NCBI GenBank assembly: GCA_964651475.1
Contig: CAZYXV010000012.1
Span: forward strand, 60,209 to 124,208
Direction: 5' to 3'
DNA: 64,000 nt
From: JBGSMF01 sp964651475
Lineage (GTDB): Bacteria > Chloroflexota > Anaerolineae > Fen-1058
Below, in pieces: positions 43,050 to 50,913 of the stretch. Each line of letters starts with the position of its first letter. The stretch's first letter is position 1. The translations under genes and the position numbers were made by a program. Below the pieces are notes generated by a model. The model was given only the letters and a program-made list of their open reading frames with translations, made no database searches and was not told the origin of the DNA.

Positions 43050-44936
43050 TTATTCCACCGTCACGCTTTTGGCCAGGTTGCGCGGCTGGTCCACGTCCGC
43101 GCCGCGCCGCACGGCCAGGTGATAGGCCAGCATTTGCAGCGGCAGCACGGCCAGCGCCGGCGTGAGCAGCGCCGAGGCGCGCGGGATGTAGAGCACGTAA
43201 TCGGCTTTTTGCTGGATGGCCTCGTCGCCCTCGGTCGCCACCGCGATGACTGTGCCGCCGCGCGCCTTGACTTGTTCCACCTGGCTGATCATTTTGTCGT
43301 ATACGTTGTCTTGCACGGCAATCGTCACCACCGGCATCCGCTCGTCAATCAGCGCAATGGGGCCGTGCTTCATTTCTCCGGCGGGATAGCCTTCGGCGTG
43401 GATGTAGCTGATTTCCTTTAATTTCAACGCGCCTTCCAGCGCGATGGGATAATTGATGCCGCGCCCCAGGTACAAAAAATGCTCGCGGTCGTGAAAGCGA
43501 TTGGCCAGGTCCTCGTAAATGGTGGGCGGCTGTTTCATATAGGCGCCGCCCGCCACCTGGAAGCGCTGCTGCCCTTGCGCCAGCACCTGCCCCATCAAAT
43601 CGGGTAGGCGGCTAAGCTCGTCTGCCCATTCGCGCCTGCCCCCGCCGTTGCGCAACTGCCCCAGGTAACACCCCAGCATGTACTCGGCTACCAGCGAGGC
43701 CGTAAAGGCTTTGGTGGACGCCACGCCGATTTCCGGCCCGGCCTGCATCAAAATCGTCCCATCCGACAGGCGGTGCGCCTGCGAGCCGACGACGTTGACA
43801 ATGCTCCACAACAGCGCGCCCTTGTGTTTGGCTTCTTCCATGGCGGCCAGCGTGTCTACTGTTTCGCCGGATTGGGTGATGGCCAGCACCGCCGTGCGCG
43901 GCGTGATGATCGGATCGCGGTAGCGGAACTCGCTGCCGTATTCCACCTCCACCGGCACGCGCGCCAGCTCTTCGATGATAAATTTGCCCACCAGGCCGGC
44001 ATAGTACGACGTGCCGCACGCGACGATAAAAATTTTTTCGATCTGCCGCGCCCGCTCGGCCGCCAGGTGTAAATCGTCCAGGATCATGTGCCCGCGCGCC
44101 AGGTCAACCCGTCCGCGAATCGTATCGGTGACCGAGCGCGCCTGTTCATAGATTTCTTTTTGCATAAAGTGGCGATATTCGCCTTTGGCCGCCGCGACCG
44201 GGTCGTAGGGAATGGTGTGCACGGGCAACTCGATCCGCTCGCCGCTGTCCAGCGAGGTGATCTTGACCCCGTCGCGCAGCACCACCGCCATTTGCCGGCT
44301 CTCCAAAAATATCATCTGCCGTGTGTGGTCGAGGATGGCGGGCATGTCAGACGCGATAAACATCTCGCCCTGGCCGATGCCCACCGTCACGCCGCCGGCG
44401 TTGCCGATGCGCGCGCACACCAGCCGGTCCGGCTCCAGCCGGCTCATCAGCACGATGCCGTGCGCGCCTTTGAGCTGCGCCAGCGCGCGGCGCGCGGCGT
44501 CTTCGAGTGATGCGCCCTCGTTGACGTAACTTTCGACCAGGTGGACGATGACTTCGGTGTCCGTTTCTGACGCGAAGGCGTGCCCCGCCGCCTTGAGTTG
44601 TTCGCGCAGCTCGTGGAAATTTTCCACGATGCCATTGTGGATCACCACCAGGTTGCCCGTGCAATCGGTGTGGGGATGGGCGTTCATTTCGCTGGGCTGG
44701 CCGTGCGTGGCCCAGCGCGTGTGCCCCATGCCAATGCAGCCTTTGAGCGGCTGCTCCAGCAAGGCGCTGCCCAGGTTTGCAAGTTTGCCTGTGTTGCGGC
44801 GCACGCCAATGCCGCCATTGTGCTCGACGACGGCAATGCCGGCGCTATCGTAGCCGCGATATTCCAGGCGATGCAACCCTTCCATGATGATGGTGGTTGC
44901 ATCGCGATGACCTACGTAACCTACAATTCCACACAT
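43050..44936 (-). CDS. glmS: Glutamine-fructose-6-phosphate aminotransferase (isomerizing)
   Basis: 628 aa. N-terminal class II glutaminase with nucleophile Cys2 (MCGIVGYVG), GHTRWATHG, NGIVENFHELR and the SETDTEVI motif; then two SIS domains with the GTSYYAG loop, SQSGETVDT, STKAFTASL, and a C-terminal DQPRNLAKSVTVE. It makes glucosamine-6-phosphate from fructose-6-phosphate and glutamine, the first step to UDP-GlcNAc. GGAGG lies about 6 nt before the ATG. The ~450-nt leader contains a glmS ribozyme (45360-45153) and a terminator (45083-45061), so expression should be repressed by glucosamine-6-phosphate. Confidence 0.97.
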   Translation of the reverse strand: MCGIVGYVGHRDATTIIMEGLHRLEYRGYDSAGIAVVEHNGGIGVRRNTGKLANLGSALLEQPLKGCIGMGHTRWATHGQPSEMNAHPHTDCTGNLVVIHNGIVENFHELREQLKAAGHAFASETDTEVIVHLVESYVNEGASLEDAARRALAQLKGAHGIVLMSRLEPDRLVCARIGNAGGVTVGIGQGEMFIASDMPAILDHTRQMIFLESRQMAVVLRDGVKITSLDSGERIELPVHTIPYDPVAAAKGEYRHFMQKEIYEQARSVTDTIRGRVDLARGHMILDDLHLAAERARQIEKIFIVACGTSYYAGLVGKFIIEELARVPVEVEYGSEFRYRDPIITPRTAVLAITQSGETVDTLAAMEEAKHKGALLWSIVNVVGSQAHRLSDGTILMQAGPEIGVASTKAFTASLVAEYMLGCYLGQLRNGGGRREWADELSRLPDLMGQVLAQGQQRFQVAGGAYMKQPPTIYEDLANRFHDREHFLYLGRGINYPIALEGALKLKEISYIHAEGYPAGEMKHGPIALIDERMPVVTIAVQDNVYDKMISQVEQVKARGGTVIAVATEGDEAIQQKADYVLYIPRASALLTPALAVLPLQMLAYHLAVRRGADVDQPRNLAKSVTVE

Positions 44937-44955
44937 AGTTCCTCCGTATCTTGTC

Positions 44956-44984
44956 GAGGGGCGGCCGCAAGGGTTCGCCTCTAC
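44956..44984. repeat. GGGGCGGCCGCAAGGGTTCGCC dispersed repeat in the glmS leader
   Basis: This element shares GCGGCCGCAAGGG with the repeat near 23986 and is the diverged inverse of part of 27845-27899. It lies 20 bp before the glmS ATG, with another 9-bp hairpin (CCCTTTTTC/GAAAAAGGG) just upstream at about 44990-45012. Confidence 0.5.
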
Positions 44985-45060
44985 GTTTTCCCTTTTTCAA
45001 CGCGAAAAAGGGCCAGTTGACTTTTGCTCTGCATAGTGGAAAGGGGGGGGATCGGCAAAC

Positions 45061-45083
45061 AAAAAAGGCACGCCAGGCGTGCC
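45061..45083 (-). terminator. Intrinsic terminator between the glmS ribozyme and glmS
   Basis: Minus strand: a 7-bp stem GGCACGC/GCGTGCC with a 3-nt loop (45067-45083), then TTTTTTGTTT. It is 125 bp before the glmS ATG and 70 bp after the ribozyme. It would stop leader transcripts unless antiterminated. Confidence 0.82.
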
Positions 45084-45152
45084 TGTACAAGTCACCCCTC
45101 TATGCAATTCCACACCGGCGTACCCGCACAAGGGTGCCTGCCAGTGACCACT

Positions 45153-45360
45153 GCGGGCGTTTTAATCGGCGGGTTACCCGCGCCGTTTTGTCGCGCCGCT
45201 TGATTCGAGGGGAAAAACGCGGGGTGTGGCGCCCCGGGAGGCATCCGCTGATCTGTTCGATTTTCTCCCGGCGAACGGGCCGCTCGCCAGGATTAGCCTC
45301 GCCTCGCGGCGAGGAACCTCCACCTCGTTATCCTTGCCTGCTTGCAAGGATCCATACGCT
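45153..45360 (-). promoter_or_regulatory. glmS ribozyme (glucosamine-6-phosphate-activated self-cleaving riboswitch)
   Basis: On the minus strand, upstream of glmS. Cleavage is predicted between A (45360) and GCG (45359-45357). P1 is ATCCTTGC/GCAAGGAT (45351-45344 with 45337-45330). The core ACGAGGTGGAGGTT (45328-45315) and GCGGATGCCTCCCGG (45248-45234) match the conserved strands of known glmS ribozymes (B. subtilis: ACGAGGATGGAGGTT and GCGGATGCCTCCCGG). P3 is GGGG...CCCC right after, then a P4-like hairpin CGGCGCGGGTAACCCGCCG within ACAAAA...ATTAAAACG. Unusually, about 50 nt forming two hairpins (45314-45297 with a GCGA tetraloop; 45291-45267) are inserted between GGTT and ATCGA of the core. 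The 5' GCGCC is GCGTA here, which keeps only three of the usual pairs. Confidence 0.88.
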
Positions 45361-45398
45361 ATCGTTTCCCGATATATTTAGTTGTTGGATTGTGCGCC

Positions 45399-45426
45399 AT
45401 GTTAACGCATCTGGCTCAAAAGTCAA
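45399..45426 (-). promoter_or_regulatory. Promoter for the glmS leader
   Basis: Minus strand: TTGACT (45426-45421), 16-bp spacer, TAACAT (45404-45399). The predicted start near 45392 leaves about 30 nt ahead of the ribozyme cleavage site, the expected arrangement. Confidence 0.65.
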
Positions 45427-45454
45427 GCGCCCGGCGTTAGGCCGTTAGCCTGCG

Positions 45455-45547
45455 TGGGAGCGCCCTCCCCGGCCTGTCGGCCAGGACAGGCCGGGCGCGA
45501 TAGTCGCGCCTGCCTGCCTGGCGGCTAGACAGGAAAGGCGCTCCTAC
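45455..45547. repeat. Inverted repeat with GTGGGAGCGCC/GGCGCTCCTAC ends
   Basis: Ends 45455-45465 and 45537-45547 are inverted with one mismatch. The interior contains smaller palindromes, CCCGGCCTGTCGGCCAGGACAGGCCGGG and GCGCGATAGTCGCGC. It lies between the lipoprotein gene and the glmS promoter. Typical dispersed intergenic element. Confidence 0.6.
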
Positions 45548-45591
45548 GAGACTCGTACAGCTTGCCCGGTCGGCGGGCAGGTTTCAGGCGA

Positions 45592-46308
45592 TTAAGGGAT
45601 ATACCACTTGAACGGGATTTGGATCTCGGTGACAACTTTTACCGTCCCGGGATTGTCCGGCACGGCTGAAAAGATAGTCAGCGTGAGTATGGACTCAAAG
45701 GTCCCGCCGGTCGGCGCGCCGCCATCCACGTAGACGCAAAAGTCGGCTGTGAATCCCTGGCACTGTTTCTGATCGTCGCATACCCCTTTGGCGGTTTGGA
45801 TCTTGATGTTGGGACGGGCGTATTGGGGATAGACTGACCAGTTCCTGTCCCAATAGTACATTCTTCGCTCCGGCTCGCCCACGCCTTCTTCCCACGGATA
45901 CGATGCGCTCACAAACTTGTTGACGCAGCTTTCCCCGCCTGGGGGCGCCACCAGGTCTACGCCGGATGGGGCCGGCGGCGCGGTGGGTTGTGGGGCGGCA
46001 GTAGGTGATTTAGTGGGCGCGGGGGTCCTGGTGATGGGGCGCGGCGTGCTCGTCGGCGTTAGCGTGGGCGGCGCGGGCGTCTTGGTGGCCGTGGGCGGCA
46101 GGGGCGTTTGGGTGGCCGTGGGGCGCGGCGTGTCGGTCGAGGTGGGGGTCAGGGTGGGCGTGCTCGTCGGCGTGCTCGTCGGCGATGGCGTATCGGTAGG
46201 CGGCGGCTCGGTGGGGGTGGCGGTCGGAGCCGGCGGGCTGGCGCAGCCGGCGAGCATAAAGACTGCAATCAGCATGTAGACCCATGAGACAAACAAGCGT
46301 CGTGTCAT
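45592..46308 (-). CDS. Lipoprotein with Thr/Pro-rich linker
   Basis: 238 aa. Lipoprotein signal with lipobox LAGC (Cys22), then about 95 residues of Thr/Pro/Ser repeats (TPTSTPTLTPTSTDTP and similar), a linker common in Chloroflexi surface proteins, then a C-terminal domain of about 120 residues (SGVDLVAPPGGESCVNKF..., with four Cys: SC, VCDD, QC, FC) that probably forms disulfides. The domain is not recognised. A single gene between two repeats. The linker DNA is low-complexity, so its length could vary between strains. Confidence 0.75.
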   Translation of the reverse strand: MTRRLFVSWVYMLIAVFMLAGCASPPAPTATPTEPPPTDTPSPTSTPTSTPTLTPTSTDTPRPTATQTPLPPTATKTPAPPTLTPTSTPRPITRTPAPTKSPTAAPQPTAPPAPSGVDLVAPPGGESCVNKFVSASYPWEEGVGEPERRMYYWDRNWSVYPQYARPNIKIQTAKGVCDDQKQCQGFTADFCVYVDGGAPTGGTFESILTLTIFSAVPDNPGTVKVVTEIQIPFKWYIP

Positions 46309-46368
46309 ATTCTCCTTCCAAATTTTATTATGACTGCCCTGGCTCGACGTGAGCTTGTTGGCAGTTGA

Positions 46369-47766
46369 TCACAGATCGTTTGCCCGCAGCACGCGATGGA
46401 TGACGTCGCCCATGGTGTCCACCGCGGCTACCGGGCGGTGGAGCGCGGCGGCGATATCTTGCGGCGTCACGTCGTCCAGGCTCGCGCCGCTGGGATGATC
46501 GAACATGATGCGCGGCAACACCAGGCGCTCTCCCAGCTCGCGGCCTCGCAGTTGTTCGATGACGTCTTTCGCTGTGAGCAGCCCTGCCACCGTCACCGTT
46601 TCGCCAAAGCGGCGATTCACAATCGGGATCACCTCTATCCTGGCGCCGGTCAATGCGCTCAACTCGTCCGCGGCCTGGCGCAGCGTGGGCGCGAACAAGG
46701 TTCCGGTTACGAGCGAGATGTCGGATGTCTGATGTCTGATTTCGGATTTCGGATGTGGTCGGTGGCCGGCTTTCACTTGCCACTTTTTACTTTCTACTTT
46801 TAACTTTCCATTTTCCACTTTCCACTCGTCCAGAAACTCGCGCGCCATCCCCAGCCCGTTTTCTTGCAACTGCAGGCCGTCATAGTGAGCGCGGGGGGGA
46901 ACGCGCCGCCCCAGGGCCAGGTACCACTCGTCGGTGGCGTACACAAAACGCGCGCCCAGTTCTGGCTTGAATTGTTTTTGCCAGGCGTGAACGGACTGGA
47001 GCACGGCCTTCATTTCATCCGGCGTGTTGATGCGCTGGCCGCGTTTGTGGCAGCGCGTGATGCCGACCGGGACGATGCTGACCGAGCGCACGGCGGGATA
47101 GAGGCTTGCCAGGTCCAGGATGCTGCGCTCCAGAATCGCGCCGTCGTTCAGGCCAGGCGTGACGACCAGTTGCGTGTGCGTTTCGATGCCGCGCCGGGCC
47201 AGCCAGCGCAGTTGCCGCATCACGTCTGGGGCGTTGGGGTTGCCTAATACCTGGCGGCGCGCCTCGAGCGGCGTGGCGTGGACGCTGATGTACAACGGCG
47301 ATAGATGCTGCCGCTCGATGCGTTTCCAATCGCGCTCGCTCAGATTGGTCAGCGTGACGTAATGGCCGAACAAAAAGCTGTAGCGATAATCGTCGTCTTT
47401 GACGTACAGCGAGCGGCGCATGCGGGGCGGCATTTGGAGCACAAAGCAGAACGGGCACACGTTGTTACAGCGGCGAATGTCCGTATCGAACGTGGGGTGC
47501 GCAAATTCCAGCCCGAGCGTTTGACCGCCGCCGCGTTCGCCGCTCACGGTCAACTCGTCCGCGCCGCGCCGGAGGCGGAGTTCGACGTGCTCGTCGGCGG
47601 CGTAAAATTGCACGTCAATGATGTCTTGGACGGGGTGACGATTTACGGCTACCAGTTCATCGCCGGGACGCGCGCCCAGCTTTTCGGCCAGGCTGCCCGG
47701 CTCGACGGCGGTGATGCGCCCGCCCGGTACATGGTGTTTAGAGGTCACATGCTCTTTGTTTGGCAT
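46369..47766 (-). CDS. DUF512 family protein (PDZ plus radical SAM-like)
   Basis: 465 aa. N-terminal PDZ-like domain (GGRITAVEPGSLAEKLGARPGDELVAVN, about residues 15-45), then a radical-SAM-like core with C-x3-C-x2-C in CNNVCPFCFVLQMPPRMRRSLYVKDDDYRYSFLFGHY, ISVHATPLEARRQVLG and VVTPGLNDG, and a C-terminal DUF512 domain (FAPTLRQAADELSAL..., ending VDTMGDVIHRV). The family is conserved in Firmicutes and Chloroflexi, function unknown. Residues about 313-351 (WKVENGKLKVESKKWQVKAG..., then SEIRHQTSDIS) are encoded by a dispersed-repeat-like tract at 46715-46829 and look inserted between the two halves. Start ATG at 47766 has no strong ribosome site. Confidence 0.85.
   Translation of the reverse strand: MPNKEHVTSKHHVPGGRITAVEPGSLAEKLGARPGDELVAVNRHPVQDIIDVQFYAADEHVELRLRRGADELTVSGERGGGQTLGLEFAHPTFDTDIRRCNNVCPFCFVLQMPPRMRRSLYVKDDDYRYSFLFGHYVTLTNLSERDWKRIERQHLSPLYISVHATPLEARRQVLGNPNAPDVMRQLRWLARRGIETHTQLVVTPGLNDGAILERSILDLASLYPAVRSVSIVPVGITRCHKRGQRINTPDEMKAVLQSVHAWQKQFKPELGARFVYATDEWYLALGRRVPPRAHYDGLQLQENGLGMAREFLDEWKVENGKLKVESKKWQVKAGHRPHPKSEIRHQTSDISLVTGTLFAPTLRQAADELSALTGARIEVIPIVNRRFGETVTVAGLLTAKDVIEQLRGRELGERLVLPRIMFDHPSGASLDDVTPQDIAAALHRPVAAVDTMGDVIHRVLRANDL
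46715..46829. repeat. Purine/pyrimidine-rich repeat tract inside the DUF512 gene
   Basis: On the plus strand two parts are seen: GATGTCGGATGTCTGATGTCTGATTTCGG-like near-repeats (46717-46752), then ACTTTCCA/ACTTTTTA/ACTTTCTA near-repeats (46778-46827). The same kind of tract is seen between genes in this phylum; a shorter similar tract is at 24608-24636. It is in frame. Confidence 0.6.
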
Positions 47767-47826
47767 ACGGAGGGTTGGGTATCAGGTATTGAGTATTTGA
47801 CCTTGATCATCGTTTCGGCCATTTTT

Positions 47827-47894
47827 ACCGCAGAGACGCAGAGGTCGCCGAGTTTTCAATTGATTTTCCTCTGCGTTCTCCGCGTCTCTGTGGT
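47827..47894. repeat. Dispersed inverted repeat ACCGCAGAGACGCAGAGG type
   Basis: Left arm ACCGCAGAGACGCAGAGG (47827-47844), right arm CCTCTGCG...CGCGTCTCTGTGGT (47868-47894) with a 5-nt insert. This is a widely known intergenic repeat type. It fills the gap between the DUF512 and plsC genes. Confidence 0.7.
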
Positions 47895-47953
47895 GCACTG
47901 CCGCCGCGTGGCCCAAAGGATGACCGACGCCGAGTATTTGGTAGTGGCGGCGC

Positions 47954-48607
47954 TCAAGCGTATGCCCCGCGCATGTCTGGCGGCAACAGCCTGGCGATTT
48001 GCCGCATCGCTTCGTCGGTCATTTGGGTCAGGGCTTCGCGGCGGGCGTGCGGCTGCCCCTTTCCAAGGTAAAACGCCGGCCCAATCACCAGGTTGACGTT
48101 TGTGCGCTTGAAGCGGCGGAGATTGTGTTTGAATTGCGCCGTACCCGTAAAGGCGAGCGGGACGAGCGGCGCGCCCGAGCGAGTGGCGATAAAGGCCAAC
48201 CCGCCCAGCCCGCGTTGCAATTGGCCGGATGAACTGCGCGTGCCCTCGGGCGATATCCACAACGGCAAGCCGGCCTCCAGAACGTGCAGCGCCGTGTGCA
48301 GCGCCTGGCGGTCCACCTCGCCGCGGAGCACCGGGAAAGCGTCAAAAGCGCGCGCCAGCGGGCCAATGATTTTGTCTTCCAGGTTTTCAATCTTGGACAT
48401 GGGGATGACGGGGCGCGGCAGCATGCCGACGACGAGAACAGGGTCGAGAAAGCTGATGTGGTTGCTGATGAGAATCGCGGGGCCTGTGATAGGAATGTTC
48501 TCGATGCCGGCGATTTTCAAGTTTAACGTGGCCTTGACCACCACGTGCATTGCAAAGGTCAGAACGCGGCGAATCAGGCTAGGGCGATAGTGTGTAAAAT
48601 CACGCAT
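47954..48607 (-). CDS. plsC: 1-acyl-sn-glycerol-3-phosphate acyltransferase (PlsC family)
   Basis: 217 aa. Acyltransferase motif I NHISFLD (H-x4-D), motif III SPEGTRSSSGQLQRGLGGLA, and a motif IV-like APLVPLAFTG. It acylates lysophosphatidic acid to phosphatidic acid at the membrane, or a related acceptor. GAGGAG lies 4 nt before the ATG. It is the last gene of a run rluB-cmk-plsC-like-plsC. The gap to the previous gene is 96 bp. Confidence 0.9.
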   Translation of the reverse strand: MRDFTHYRPSLIRRVLTFAMHVVVKATLNLKIAGIENIPITGPAILISNHISFLDPVLVVGMLPRPVIPMSKIENLEDKIIGPLARAFDAFPVLRGEVDRQALHTALHVLEAGLPLWISPEGTRSSSGQLQRGLGGLAFIATRSGAPLVPLAFTGTAQFKHNLRRFKRTNVNLVIGPAFYLGKGQPHARREALTQMTDEAMRQIARLLPPDMRGAYA

Positions 48608-48703
48608 TTATCTCCTCGGCTATCTACGCGGATTTGCGCAAAGGTAGATAGCGGGCTGACCCGAACGAGGCTAATTATAGCGCAAATCGCGCGCGCCGCC
48701 AGG

Positions 48704-49381
48704 CTACGCCCAATAGCCCCGGTACGCTTGCGGCAACAGTTGCGCGATGTGCTGCATGATGATGCTGTGCGCGGCTTGTATGGACTGGCGCTGGTGGGCG
48801 CCGGCCTGCGCGGCGACGTGAAATGGCGCGCCTACGTTCACGTGGATGCTTGGGCGGGTGCGCTCGCGCCACGCGCTGTAGACGTGTTGCGTGCCGGTGA
48901 TGCCCACCGGCACGACGGGCGCGCCGCTTTTCAAGGCCAGGTAGGCTGCGCCTTCGCGGCCTTGTTCCAGGGCGGCCGTGGGGCTTTGACGCGCCTCTGG
49001 CGCCAGGGCCAGGAGCGCGCCTCGTTTCAATACGTCCATCGCGGCGCGAATCACCTGGCGGTCGTATTGATCCCGGTGGATGAGGATGACGCCATAGGCG
49101 CGCAATGCCAGGTTGGTGCCGGGCACGCTCATCAGGTCGGCCAACGCGATACATTCCGGCGCGCGCGGGGCCAGGGCAACCACGAGCAAACTATCCAGGT
49201 GCCCCAGGTGGTTAAAGGCGATGATGGCGGCGCCATAGGAGGGAATGTGATGCAGCCCTTCGACGTTCAGGCGGGCGGCCAGGCGCAGCCACGCGCGCAA
49301 TGCAGGCCGGATGATTTGACGAAAGGCGCGTTGGGGCGCGCCCACGTTATGCGCCAGGGTCATCTTGCGTTCTTGCATCAT
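48704..49381 (-). CDS. PlsC-family acyltransferase (second copy, diverged)
   Basis: 225 aa. Motif I NHLGHLD (H-x4-D) is intact; motif III reads APEARQSPTAALEQGREG, i.e. EARQ where most members have EGTR, so glycerol-phosphate binding may differ. APVVPVGITGT matches motif IV. The start is uncertain: ATG 49381 overlaps the cmk end by 35 bp, and ATG 49363 is another option. The 35-bp overlap suggests coupling with cmk. The cmk-plsC gene order is common in bacteria. The different motif III may reflect a different acceptor. Confidence 0.85.
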   Translation of the reverse strand: MMQERKMTLAHNVGAPQRAFRQIIRPALRAWLRLAARLNVEGLHHIPSYGAAIIAFNHLGHLDSLLVVALAPRAPECIALADLMSVPGTNLALRAYGVILIHRDQYDRQVIRAAMDVLKRGALLALAPEARQSPTAALEQGREGAAYLALKSGAPVVPVGITGTQHVYSAWRERTRPSIHVNVGAPFHVAAQAGAHQRQSIQAAHSIIMQHIAQLLPQAYRGYWA

Positions 49382-50051
49382 AGACGAGTTGCTTGATCCT
49401 CGCCAGCACCTGACTGATTTCTACGCCGGTGCTGTCTACCAGGACGGCGTCGTCGGCGGGGCGCAACGGCGCGCTGGCGCGCTGGCTATCTATCTGATCG
49501 CGGCGTTTCATGGACTCGATCACCTCTTTGTACGCGAGCGGTTCGCCGCGCTGCTCGCGTTCTTGCGCGCGGCGGCGGGCGCGTTCTTCGACCGAAGCAT
49601 CCAAATAGATTTTGAGGCCGGCTTCCGGCAAGACTACCGTACCGATGTCGCGCCCGACCATGACCACACGTCCTCTCAGGCCGATGCGCCGTTGCTGCCG
49701 GGTGAGGGCCTGCCTCACGCCAGCGTACGCGCTGACGGGCGACACGGCCCGGTCTACTTCTGGCGAGCGAATCTCCCACGTCACGTCGTCGCCGTCGGCC
49801 AGCACCGTGTATTGCCGTCCATCGTCCACGGTCGGCGCGAGCACGTCAATGGATACGGTTTCGGCCAGAGCCGTAATGGCGGCCCGGTCGTTTATGGGAA
49901 CGTTGCGCTGCAGAGCGACCAGCGTCACGGCGCGGTACATGACGCCGGTGTCGAAATACATGTAGCCCAATTCCCGGGCCAGCAAATGCCCGACGGTGCT
50001 TTTGCCGGAGGCGGCCGGCCCATCAATGGCGATAATAGAAGCAGGTTCCAT
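49347..50051 (-). CDS. cmk: Cytidylate kinase
   Basis: 234 aa from ATG 50051, 2 bp after the pseudouridine synthase stop; a longer frame to 50252 is antisense-like Arg/Ala-rich sequence inside that gene. P-loop IIAIDGPAASGKST at the N-terminus, then GYMYFDTGVMYRAVTL, VMVGRDIGTVVLP (the GRDIG motif), LDASVEERARRR and the lid RR-Q stretch. It phosphorylates CMP/dCMP with ATP. Full length. Cotranscribed with rluB-like upstream and plsC-like downstream. Confidence 0.96.
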   Translation of the reverse strand: MEPASIIAIDGPAASGKSTVGHLLARELGYMYFDTGVMYRAVTLVALQRNVPINDRAAITALAETVSIDVLAPTVDDGRQYTVLADGDDVTWEIRSPEVDRAVSPVSAYAGVRQALTRQQRRIGLRGRVVMVGRDIGTVVLPEAGLKIYLDASVEERARRRAQEREQRGEPLAYKEVIESMKRRDQIDSQRASAPLRPADDAVLVDSTGVEISQVLARIKQLVYDARTQDDPGA

Positions 50052-50053
50052 GT

Positions 50054-50812
50054 CTAGTTTCCCAAACTTGTTTCGGACGCGAGTTCTTTTAATTCTCGCT
50101 CGGTGAGGTGGCGCCACTGGCCCGGTTTCAGGCTGCCCAGGCGCAGCGGCCCAATGCGCACGCGAATCAGGCGGCGCACCGGGTGCCCCAGCAGCCCGGC
50201 CACGCGGCGAATTTGCCGCTTGCGTCCTTCGCGCATTGTCACGCGCAACCACGCGCCATCTTCTGCGGGGGAAGCGTGGCGCGCGCCGAGCAGCTCGACC
50301 TGGGCGGGGGCCGTCCGCCCGCCGTCTCGCGTGCGCTCGTCCAGGTCGGGCAGCTCCACGCCGCGCCGCCAGCGCGCAAGCGTGGCCTGGCTGGGATGGC
50401 CGGCCACGTAGACGTGATATTCCTTGTCGTGCTCGTAACGCGGGTGCGTGAGTTTGTTGGTCAGCTCGCCGTCGTCGGTGAGCAGCACCAATCCTTCGCT
50501 ATCGGCGTCGAGCCGCCCCACCGGCACCAGATGTCCTTCCAGCGTTACAAGGTCGCGCACAGTCTTGCGCCCCAGCTCATCCGATAATGTGCAAATGACG
50601 CCTGCTGGCTTGTAAAGCGCCACGTAGGTATGCTGCGGTTTGAGGCGCAGCCGCGCTCCATCCACTGTGATAGTATCACGCGCCGGGTCGGCGCTTTCTC
50701 CCAGGCGCGCCTGTCGGCCATTGACGCTCACGCGCCCCTGGCGGAGGATGTCTTCGCACGCCCGGCGGCTGCCATAGCCGGCCGCCGAGAGTATTTTTTG
50801 TAATCGCTGCAT
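50054..50812 (-). CDS. rluB: RluB/RsuA-family pseudouridine synthase
   Basis: 252 aa. N-terminal S4 RNA-binding domain (MQRLQKILSAAGYGSRRACEDILRQGRVSVNG), then a synthase core with catalytic Asp in VGRLDADSEGLVLLTDDG and a C-terminal EGRKRQIRRVAGLLGHPVRRLIR. It isomerises a uridine in 23S (RluB) or 16S (RsuA) rRNA; length and order fit RluB best. Together with cmk it forms the usual rluB-cmk pair. It lies 102 bp downstream of the hybrid histidine kinase gene. Confidence 0.93.
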   Translation of the reverse strand: MQRLQKILSAAGYGSRRACEDILRQGRVSVNGRQARLGESADPARDTITVDGARLRLKPQHTYVALYKPAGVICTLSDELGRKTVRDLVTLEGHLVPVGRLDADSEGLVLLTDDGELTNKLTHPRYEHDKEYHVYVAGHPSQATLARWRRGVELPDLDERTRDGGRTAPAQVELLGARHASPAEDGAWLRVTMREGRKRQIRRVAGLLGHPVRRLIRVRIGPLRLGSLKPGQWRHLTERELKELASETSLGN

Positions 50813-50913
50813 CTCGTCTCTTTCTTCAGTATGATGGCGGGTGGCTGGAAGGTGTGTGTATTCTTGAAACGGGTTGTGTCGGCGAAATAGACTGGTCCGG
50901 CGCGGGCTCGAGA

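Noticed and set aside
45061..45426. RNase P RNA, tmRNA or 6S RNA in the glmS leader
   Set aside because: None of their conserved motifs was found (no GAGGAAAGTCC, no tmRNA ends), while the two glmS ribozyme core strands are present next to glmS.
50052..50252. N-terminal extension of cytidylate kinase
   Set aside because: The extra 67 residues lie inside the pseudouridine synthase gene and are low-complexity; the P-loop begins right after ATG 50051.
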